DNA of 37,531 bases from Pseudomonadota bacterium (GTDB lineage Bacteria > Myxococcota_A > UBA796 > UBA9615), in NCBI GenBank assembly GCA_024229515.1, contig JAAESI010000332.1:1-37531 (forward strand). The letters run 5' to 3'. Each line of letters begins with the position of its first letter. Position 1 is the stretch's first letter. The notes under the pieces were generated by a model. That model was not told the origin of the DNA and did no database searches. It was given only the letters and a program-made list of their open reading frames with translations. Position numbers and translations under genes: made by a program. Of this stretch, positions 32,852 through 37,531 are shown piece by piece.

Positions 32852-32857
32852 ACTGTA
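32852..32857 (-). promoter_or_regulatory. leaderless-type -10 (TACAGT)
   Basis: On the minus strand TACAGT is followed by seven bases and the ATG at 32844. It lies just outside the TetR stop (32865). No ribosome site. Confidence 0.45.
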
Positions 32858-32864
32858 TTCGGGG

Positions 32865-33509
32865 CTAGCGGACTCCGCAAAGGCGTCGAATCTGCACGAT
32901 CACCTCCCGCTTGCGCCGGGCTCGGCCGGCTTCGTCGAAGATCGGCGCGCCCGTCACCTGTTCGCTGAGCTCGTGAGTGGCGAAGTAGGTCAGGTGCACG
33001 CCGACGATGCTGATGATGGTGTCCGAAGCGCTGCCGACGTCGAAGACGCCGCTGTCGCTGCCGGCCTGGACGAACGCCACCGCGGTGGCGAGCACCTGGC
33101 GGTAGACGTCACCGCCGGAGCCGGCGAAGAAGGGGCCGAGGTCCATGACCTCGCGGTACAGCAGCCGCGCGGCGCGGGGCTCGTCGCTGAGGTAGTCGGT
33201 GATGACCGAGCTCAGGCCGTCGAGCCGGTCGACGAAGGAGCCGTCCGAGGTGGCGGCCGTCGCGACCATCTCGCCCAGGTTCCCCAGGACGGCCGCGAGG
33301 GACTCCAGGTACAGCGCCTGCTTGCTGCCGAAGCGGTGCAGTAGCGACGACTTCCGGATCCCCGCCTCCTCCGCGATGCGATCGAGGCTCGCGGCCGCGT
33401 AGCCGTGGTTGGCGAACGCGGTGATCGCGGCGCTGATCAGGGTCTCCCGGGGAACGGGGCTGCGGGGCCTCCCGGCGCGACGCGGCGTGGTGTCGGTGCT
33501 TGCTGCCAT
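32865..33509 (-). CDS. TetR-family regulator (second)
   Basis: A 214-residue TetR protein. A basic N-terminal arm (TPRRAGRPRSP) precedes the helix-turn-helix (ITAFANHGYAAASLDRIAEE, AGIRKSSLLHRFGSKQALYL). The ligand domain is of the larger AcrR-like sort (VITDYLSDEPRAARLLYREV). It is transcribed toward the esterase gene 20 bases downstream and away from the Asp-rich hydrolase gene, so it can govern both. Inverted copies of TATCGACC/GGTCGATA lie next to both starts. TACTTC five bases before the ATG is a possible leaderless-type hexamer. Confidence 0.9.
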   Translation of the reverse strand: MAASTDTTPRRAGRPRSPVPRETLISAAITAFANHGYAAASLDRIAEEAGIRKSSLLHRFGSKQALYLESLAAVLGNLGEMVATAATSDGSFVDRLDGLSSVITDYLSDEPRAARLLYREVMDLGPFFAGSGGDVYRQVLATAVAFVQAGSDSGVFDVGSASDTIISIVGVHLTYFATHELSEQVTGAPIFDEAGRARRKREVIVQIRRLCGVR

Positions 33510-33518
33510 GCATCGAAG

Positions 33519-33583
33519 TATCGACCGTTGGGCAGATTTTGCAATCCGTGACGCTTGCTAATCAACCAAATGGTCGATATTAG
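33519..33583. promoter_or_regulatory. inverted operator pair, tetR / Asp-rich hydrolase intergenic
   Basis: TATCGACC at 33519-33526 and its exact complement GGTCGATA at 33572-33579 point toward each other across 45 bases. Both continue into TTGG and CCAA. The right-hand site lies within an imperfect palindrome (CTAATC...ACCAAATGGT...ATTAG, 33558-33583). One site abuts each divergent start codon. The tract is A/T-rich and is the natural promoter and operator region. Confidence 0.55.
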
Positions 33584-33590
33584 TGTCGGC

Positions 33591-34772
33591 ATGATGAGCC
33601 AAGCGATGCGTCTGTCCCTCTTCCTGGTCCTCTGCCTGAGCCTCACGGCGTGCGATCGGCGCGTGGTCTCCTTCGAGCCTGATGACGACGACACGTCCAA
33701 CGACGACGACGCCTCCGGGGACGACGACGACGACGCGACGGACGACGACGACACCGACGACGACGACGCCACCGATGACGACGACGACGCGACCGATGAC
33801 GACGACGCCACGGACGACGACGACGCCACCGACGACGACGACGCGACGGACGACGACGACGCGACGGACGACGACGACGCCACCGACGACGACGACTCCA
33901 CCGAGGAGCCGCCGTCCGATCCGTCCGCCGCCGGCGCCTTCTCGGTGTCGGTGCTGACACCCTCGGCCGTCGACGCCACCGTCTACGTGCCCGACGGCGT
34001 GGGGCCGTTCCCGGTGGTCGTGCTCGCCCCCGGCTTCCAGCTCGGGCCCGCCGACTACGCCAGCTACGGCGATCACCTCGCCTCCTGGGGCTACGTGACC
34101 GTGCTCCCGGTGTTCCCCGGGGGCCTGTTCGGCGGACCCACGCACACCGAGTTGAAGGTGCTCCTGAGCGAGATCGTCGACTGGGTCAGCGGCTCGCCCG
34201 CGGATCTCGGGGGGGTGGAAGACGCCTCCTCGCTGGCGCTTGCGGGCCACTCCCTGGGCGGCAAGATCGCGCTCCTGCTGGCGTCCGAGGATGCTCGCGC
34301 GGACGCCGTCTTCGCCATCGATCCGGTGGACGCGGCGCCCCCCACGGGCGGCTCCCCGGACGACTACCCGTCGGTGGCGCCGGAGCTGATGGACCAGATC
34401 GGCGTGCCGATGGTGCTGGTGGGCGAGACCACCGATTCGACCGCGCCGGCGTTCGGTCAGGCCTGCGCCCCCGGCGACGAGAACTTCCAGCAGTACTACG
34501 CCGCCGCCACCGCGCCGGCGCTGGAGGTCGAGATCCCGGGCGCCAACCACATGTCGTTCCTGGACGATCCCAACTGCCTCGTGTGCCTCTTCTGCGCCAC
34601 CGCGGCCGACGATCCGCTGGTCACCAAGGCGACGACGCGGGCGCTGCTGACGGCGTTCCTGGCGTCCGAGTTCCAGGGCGAAGCGTGGGGCGACGACTGG
34701 CTCGCCGGCGACGGCCTCGGCGACCTCGAAAGCGCCGGCCTCCTGACCGCCCAGTCCAAGAACGGGTTCTAA
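33591..34772 (+). CDS. Asp-rich lipoprotein alpha/beta hydrolase
   Basis: A 393-residue lipoprotein from the ATG at 33591 (33594 and 33606 are alternatives); the signal ends in LCLSLTAC. Residues about 27-105 are mostly DDDDAT and DDDDDAT units encoded by an 18-base repeat. The catalytic domain starts near 120: VYVPDGVGPFPVVVLAPGFQ (oxyanion side), LALAGHSLGGKIAL with nucleophile Ser221, FAIDPVD and GANHMSFLDDPNC for the His. It resembles chlorophyllase, PAF-acetylhydrolase or dienelactone-hydrolase-type esterases. The ribosome site is weak. Divergent from tetR across the inverted operator pair, so likely repressed by it. Confidence 0.89.
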   Translation: MMSQAMRLSLFLVLCLSLTACDRRVVSFEPDDDDTSNDDDASGDDDDDATDDDDTDDDDATDDDDDATDDDDATDDDDATDDDDATDDDDATDDDDATDDDDSTEEPPSDPSAAGAFSVSVLTPSAVDATVYVPDGVGPFPVVVLAPGFQLGPADYASYGDHLASWGYVTVLPVFPGGLFGGPTHTELKVLLSEIVDWVSGSPADLGGVEDASSLALAGHSLGGKIALLLASEDARADAVFAIDPVDAAPPTGGSPDDYPSVAPELMDQIGVPMVLVGETTDSTAPAFGQACAPGDENFQQYYAAATAPALEVEIPGANHMSFLDDPNCLVCLFCATAADDPLVTKATTRALLTAFLASEFQGEAWGDDWLAGDGLGDLESAGLLTAQSKNGF

Positions 34773-34773
34773 T

Positions 34774-34867
34774 GGGGTCAGGTCATGCGCATTTCCATTT
34801 CTTCGCGGCCCCGTAGGGCCGACGTCCCCGTCCTGCCGTCGGGGTCAGGACTTGCGTATTTCCCTTT
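34774..34867. repeat. REP-like direct repeat pair (GGGGTCAGG...)
   Basis: Copy 1 at 34774-34800 and copy 2 at 34841-34867 share 23 of 27 bases (GGGGTCAGGnCnTGCGnATT, then TCCnTTT). A GTAG tetramer and a CCCCG/CGGGG inverted repeat lie between them. GGGGTCAGG-type repeats resemble REP sequences associated with RAYT transposases; that family link is from memory. No transposase is in the window. Confidence 0.7.
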
Positions 34868-35858
34868 TGCGGCCCTCCTGCTCCTTGCCGCCTGCTCCGA
34901 CCCCGAGCTGCTCGTGGAGTACCGCGGCGAAGCGCTCGACGCCGTCGACATGCACCTGCACACCGGCGAGTGGGAGGACATCGGGCCGACGACGCAGCGC
35001 TTCCTCGCGGAGCGGTTCCCCCACCCGGTGGGCCTCAACGCCGAGGAGACCGCCAGCGACTCCATCAGCCCCGCGGGGATCCTCAAGCAGCTGGACCGGG
35101 CCGCGGTCCGCCGCGGCGTGCTGCTCGCCGTCTACGCGCCGCGGACCGTCGGGATCACGACCAACGACGCGGTGATCGCCAACCTCGCCCACGACCCCGA
35201 CCGGCTCCTGGGGCTGGCCTCGGTCCGCGTCGACGCCTGGGGCACCGACGCCGACGAACAGCTCGCGGCGTTGGACGAAGCCCTGTCGGCGCCGGGCATG
35301 GTGGGGGTCAAGCTGGCCCACGCGCACATGCACTTCCGGTTCGACGACCCCGCCTACTGGGGCACCTACGAGGTCGCCGCCGCCCACGCCGCGCCCGTCT
35401 ACCTGCACACCGGGCCGACGCCCTTCCCCGGCGCCGCCGAGGGGCCCGAGTACACCGATCCCGCCTACCTCGAGCCGGCGATCGTCGCGCACCCCGACAC
35501 CGACTTCATCCTCGGCCACCTGGGGTTCGACTTCCTCAACGACACCCCGGGCCAGTTGGAGGAGTGCATCCGGCTCGCGTCGGCCTACCCCAACGTCTGG
35601 TTGGAGGCGTCGGCGCTGGGGAGCAAGAATGCCGATCCTGACGGGGAGCACCTGGCGTTGGCGATGACGCGCATCCGGGAGGAGGGGCTGACGGACCGGC
35701 TGATCTACGGCTCGGACGGGCCGCAGGCGCCCGGGTTCGTGGCCGAGTACCTCGACCGCACCCTGGTCGCGATGGAGGCGGGCGACTGGACTGCCGAGCA
35801 GGCGGCCGCGGGACTGGCGGGCAACTTCGACCGGGTCTTCGGGCTGGAGGCGGAGTGA
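34785..35858 (+). CDS. lipoprotein amidohydrolase (amidohydrolase-2 family)
   Basis: A 357-residue protein with an unusually long leader (MRISISSRPRRADVPVLPSG) before the hydrophobic stretch and lipobox (LLLLAAC). The mature part is a TIM-barrel metal hydrolase: DMHLHTGEW (first HxH), KLAHAHMHF (Lys and His), VYLHTGP, ILGHLGFDF (His) and YGSDGPQAP (the final Asp). That set is typical of amidohydrolase-2 enzymes such as ACMSD-like decarboxylases and lactonases. The ATG falls inside copy 1 of the REP-like repeat, and copy 2 encodes the segment just before the hydrophobic core, so the insertion may have supplied this start. It overlaps the next gene by GTGA (35855). Confidence 0.84.
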   Translation: MRISISSRPRRADVPVLPSGSGLAYFPFAALLLLAACSDPELLVEYRGEALDAVDMHLHTGEWEDIGPTTQRFLAERFPHPVGLNAEETASDSISPAGILKQLDRAAVRRGVLLAVYAPRTVGITTNDAVIANLAHDPDRLLGLASVRVDAWGTDADEQLAALDEALSAPGMVGVKLAHAHMHFRFDDPAYWGTYEVAAAHAAPVYLHTGPTPFPGAAEGPEYTDPAYLEPAIVAHPDTDFILGHLGFDFLNDTPGQLEECIRLASAYPNVWLEASALGSKNADPDGEHLALAMTRIREEGLTDRLIYGSDGPQAPGFVAEYLDRTLVAMEAGDWTAEQAAAGLAGNFDRVFGLEAE

Positions 35859-36508
35859 TTCGCGCGGCCGCGTGCAGCCTGGTGGTGCTGCTGCTGGCGG
35901 CGGGGCCCGGACTGGCGGCTGATGCGCCCGACGCGGCCTCCTTCGACGCCCTCGGTGGCGGCCACGATCGCGGCGACGTCACCCTCGCGCTGCAGGGCGG
36001 CTGGCCCCGGCTGAGCCTCCGCGGGCAGGTCGGCGCGGGCGCCCGGTTGGCCCCGGTGCTGGAGATCGAGGCGACCCCGTCGTGGCGGATCGAACCCTCG
36101 CTGGGGGTCGGGATCTCGCTGCTGCGGCGCCCCGAAGGACGGCTCAGCACCGAGGTGCTCCTGGGGTGGCACGCGCAGCACGGGGCGCTGGCCCAACGTG
36201 GACCGTCGGCGGTCGCGCGGGTGCGGGTGATGGGCACGGCCCGGCGGATCGGCTTCTGGCTCGCCATCGGCACCCGGCACACGCTGCTGTTCGATCGCAC
36301 CACCGTGCGGCGGTCCTCCGGCGAGGAGGTCTCCTGGAGCGCGCGCCATCGCTGGTCTCCCCACCTCGCGGGCGGGTTCGTGTGGGCGGTGCACCGCAAC
36401 GTCGGCGTGGAAGTGGGCCTGGACTGGACCTTCGTCGATGTGGAGGTGGTCGCGATCTCGCTGCCCGGCATCCACGTGGGGCTGCAGTTCGGGGGAGGAC
36501 CCCGATGA
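35855..36508 (+). CDS. exported beta-barrel-like protein
   Basis: A 217-residue protein. The signal peptide is clear (AAACSLVVLLLAAGPGLAA, cleaved about residue 22). The mature part alternates hydrophobic and polar residues with Gly-rich turns (DVTLALQGGWPRLSLRGQVG, IEPSLGVGISLLRRPEG, GFVWAVHRNVGVEVGLDW) and ends in strand-like HVGLQFGGGPR. That is the pattern of a small outer-membrane barrel, though the usual terminal aromatic residue is missing. I do not recognise a family. The GTG start overlaps the amidohydrolase stop, and its stop overlaps the next ATG. Confidence 0.68.
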   Translation: MIRAAACSLVVLLLAAGPGLAADAPDAASFDALGGGHDRGDVTLALQGGWPRLSLRGQVGAGARLAPVLEIEATPSWRIEPSLGVGISLLRRPEGRLSTEVLLGWHAQHGALAQRGPSAVARVRVMGTARRIGFWLAIGTRHTLLFDRTTVRRSSGEEVSWSARHRWSPHLAGGFVWAVHRNVGVEVGLDWTFVDVEVVAISLPGIHVGLQFGGGPR

Positions 36509-36936
36509 GCCGCTCCATCGCGATCGCCGCCGCCCTCGCCGCGCTCCTGACCGGCTGCGTCAACGTCGAGTACTCCTGGCTGGTCGTGGAGGTCGACGGC
36601 ACCGTCGTCGCACCCGAGGCCGGCGCCATCACCGTCGAGTTCCACCACCTCAAGCAGGGGGAGGGCGCACTTGCCCACCCGCTGGGCTGGATCGACGAGA
36701 TCGCGATCGACGGCCCCGGGGCGTTCGCCCACGAGTTGACCTACCCCGAGCACGACGGCACCGGGCTGGCCGTCTACGCCTGGCAGGACGTGGATGGCGA
36801 CGGCGTCTTCTGCGCGCCCGGCGCGGACGATGAGCTCGCGGGGGCGGAGTCGGTGCTCGAGTTCCCGGCGTTCGAGGCGTCGGTGGCGATCACCCTGAGC
36901 CCGGCGTGTGCCGGGCCGGAGCGGTTCTTCGACTGA
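36505..36936 (+). CDS. small lipoprotein
   Basis: A 143-residue lipoprotein; the signal ends in LAALLTGC. The rest is beta-rich with an EF-hand-like loop (QDVDGDGVFCAPG) and two further cysteines that may pair. The family is not recognised. It is the third member of the amidohydrolase operon, joined by ATGA at 36505-36508. After its stop there are 151 bases without a gene before napD. Confidence 0.72.
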   Translation: MSRSIAIAAALAALLTGCVNVEYSWLVVEVDGTVVAPEAGAITVEFHHLKQGEGALAHPLGWIDEIAIDGPGAFAHELTYPEHDGTGLAVYAWQDVDGDGVFCAPGADDELAGAESVLEFPAFEASVAITLSPACAGPERFFD

Positions 36937-37087
36937 GCCTCCGGCGACGCTGAAACGTGTGGCTACGCACATCCCGGCTGGGGCAGAACCCACGTCCCCG
37001 GGCCCCCCCCCTCTCCCATTCGAAGGACGTCGCCCCGATCACGGATCTGGCACAGCTCTTGGGCAGAGCGGGGCCGGAGGCAACAGC
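36937..37087. other. intergenic region before napD
   Basis: Contains a run of nine C at 37003-37011 and the sigma-54-like sequence at 37047-37063. No gene seen. Confidence 0.5.
37047..37063 (+). promoter_or_regulatory. weak sigma-54-like promoter upstream of napD
   Basis: CTGGCACAGCTCTTGGG fits the -24 element (CTGGCAC) well, but the -12 GC is GG. The position, about 24 bases before the napD ATG, would leave almost no leader. Treat as a weak candidate. Confidence 0.22.
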
Positions 37088-37327
37088 ATGGACATCTCCG
37101 GCGTTGTGGTCGCCTGCCGGCCCGAGCACATGGAAACCCTGACGGCTTCGCTCGCGGAGCTGCCCTGGGCCGACCTTCACTTCAGCACGCCGGTCGGCCG
37201 GATGGTCGTGACCATCGAAGCCGCCGACCACCACCAGAGCATGGACCGCCTGACCGCGATCCGACGCCTCCCCCGCGTACTCCGCGCCGATCTGGCCAAG
37301 TACCGGGCCGAAGCCACCGAGGAGTAG
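37088..37327 (+). CDS. napD: NapD-like nitrate reductase maturation chaperone
   Basis: A 79-residue protein with the ferredoxin-like NapD pattern: ISGVVVACRPEHMETLTASL, then a strand (GRMVVTIEAAD) and a second helix with IRRLPRVLRADLAKY. NapD binds the twin-arginine signal peptide of the NapA catalytic subunit and holds it until the molybdenum cofactor is loaded. Start: the ATG at 37088 with GGAGG nine bases upstream. The next gene starts four bases after its stop with a Tat-type leader, exactly as in napDA operons. Confidence 0.8.
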   Translation: MDISGVVVACRPEHMETLTASLAELPWADLHFSTPVGRMVVTIEAADHHQSMDRLTAIRRLPRVLRADLAKYRAEATEE

Positions 37328-37331
37328 CAGC

Positions 37332-37427
37332 ATGACCATCGACCTCAATCGCCGCGACTTCGTCAAGACGCCGAGCCATGCACCAACGCCCCGTCGAAGC
37401 GCCGGAAGCCCCAGAGGACCTCCCTAG
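37332..37427 (+). pseudogene. napA: napA 5' fragment (Tat leader only)
   Basis: The ATG is four bases after the napD stop. The peptide begins MTIDLNRRDFVKT, the twin-arginine motif of NapA leaders. From about 37371 the expected hydrophobic region and the 800-residue enzyme are absent; unrelated codons (PSHAPTPRR...) run to a TAG at 37425. The gene is therefore cut after codon 13. The break is 75 bases from the 85-bp terminal repeat, so the disruption and the window edge probably share a cause: an insertion, a deletion or a misassembly. Confidence 0.6.
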
Positions 37428-37446
37428 GGGTCGTTCCGGGCCGGCT
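37372..37446. other. unassigned sequence between the napA break and the repeat
   Basis: About 75 bases that match no gene I can recognise. They include the palindrome CCCTAGGG near 37422-37429. The segment begins where napA similarity stops and ends where the terminal repeat starts. Confidence 0.5.
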
Positions 37447-37531
37447 CGACACCCCCGACGCCGGCAGTAAGCGGCAGTAGGCAGACCACCCCGTTTCCCG
37501 GCGAAATGGGCGAAATCCGGCGTCCTAGCCA
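37447..37531. repeat. 85-bp terminal direct repeat, right copy
   Basis: Identical to bases 1-85. If the molecule is circular, this copy and the left copy are the same DNA and the unique length is 37,446 bp. Confidence 0.97.

Noticed and set aside
33690..33905. Regularly spaced GAC-rich repeats that look CRISPR-like at first sight
   Set aside because: The units are contiguous in-frame codons for DDDDAT inside a lipoprotein; there are no unique spacers and no cas genes.
37003..37011. Run of nine C before napD as a phase-variation tract
   Set aside because: It lies outside any coding region and too far from the start to set spacing; more likely a sequencing-sensitive homopolymer.
36957..37142. 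61-codon plus-strand frame overlapping the napD start
   Set aside because: It overlaps napD in another frame and has no recognisable content.
1..37531. tRNA, rRNA, riboswitch and prophage genes
   Set aside because: None of their characteristic sequences were recognised on either strand by eye; a covariance-model scan would be needed to exclude small RNAs.

Overview
The window is 37.5 kb of very GC-rich bacterial DNA packed with short-spaced genes, many joined by 1-4 base GTGA/ATGA stop-start overlaps. It contains Asp-rich lipoproteins of the DDDDATDDDD type, MopE-like calcium-binding repeats, PPC domains, a eukaryote-like Ser/Thr kinase, Sel1/ankyrin repeats, a SUI1 factor and a DUF3516 helicase. 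Together these suggest a Myxococcota-like (old Deltaproteobacteria) genome, probably from a metagenome; no rRNA or marker gene is present to prove it. The first and last 85 bases are identical, so the sequence either closes into a 37,446-bp circle or was cut at a repeated sequence. No replication, partition, integrase or transposase gene is visible.

Layout. 171-1906 (minus): a frameshifted lipoprotein, a SUI1-like factor and a small YdeI/OmdA-domain protein. 1962-9421 (plus): SRPBCC protein, metallophosphoesterase, DUF3516 RNA helicase, APC permease-Usp fusion, a 25-codon overlapping ORF and a pirin. 9440-14264 (plus): PAS-PAS-GGDEF-EAL protein, an O-methyltransferase broken by one amber codon, and a PfkB kinase-SIS fusion. 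14359-17174: two Asp-rich lipoproteins around a TetR gene; the TetR gene and the SGNH-hydrolase lipoprotein diverge from a perfect palindromic operator. 17179-19068: a metallothionein-like peptide coupled to what looks like the C-terminal half of a membrane protein, head-to-head with an ankyrin/Sel1 gene. 19185-22364: class I fumarase and a cyclic-nucleotide-domain/Ser-Thr-kinase fusion. 22378-23731 (minus): an unknown 128-aa protein and a diverged 5' nuclease. 23803-26521 (plus): Asp-rich PPC lipoprotein and an anchored SGNH-like protein. 26518-28901 (minus): MsrA, a frameshifted secreted protein with a Lys/Gly tract, and a His-rich membrane protein. 29069-30411 (plus): 3-hydroxyacyl-CoA dehydrogenase and DUF1415. 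30490-33509 (minus): a large esterase lipoprotein and its TetR neighbour. 33591-34772 (plus): Asp-rich alpha/beta-hydrolase lipoprotein. 34785-36936 (plus): amidohydrolase, barrel-like protein and lipoprotein. 37088-37427: napD and only the first 13 codons of napA.

Themes. Surface biology dominates: at least seven lipoproteins, three of them hydrolases, and two TetR genes each diverging from an Asp-rich lipoprotein hydrolase. Signalling is represented by cyclic-di-GMP turnover and a kinase with a cyclic-nucleotide-type sensor. At least eight genes start 6-12 bases after a TAnnnt hexamer with no Shine-Dalgarno sequence, which suggests leaderless transcription. Three genes carry single-base lesions (two frameshifts in 3-base homopolymers, one amber) that could be sequencing errors. 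No CRISPR array, tRNA, rRNA or phage module was seen. No single clear new defence or biosynthetic system is present; the most distinctive items are the leaderless promoter pattern, the TetR/Asp-rich-hydrolase pairs, the PfkB-SIS and sensor-kinase fusions, the metallothionein-like peptide and the broken edges at 17.78 kb and napA.
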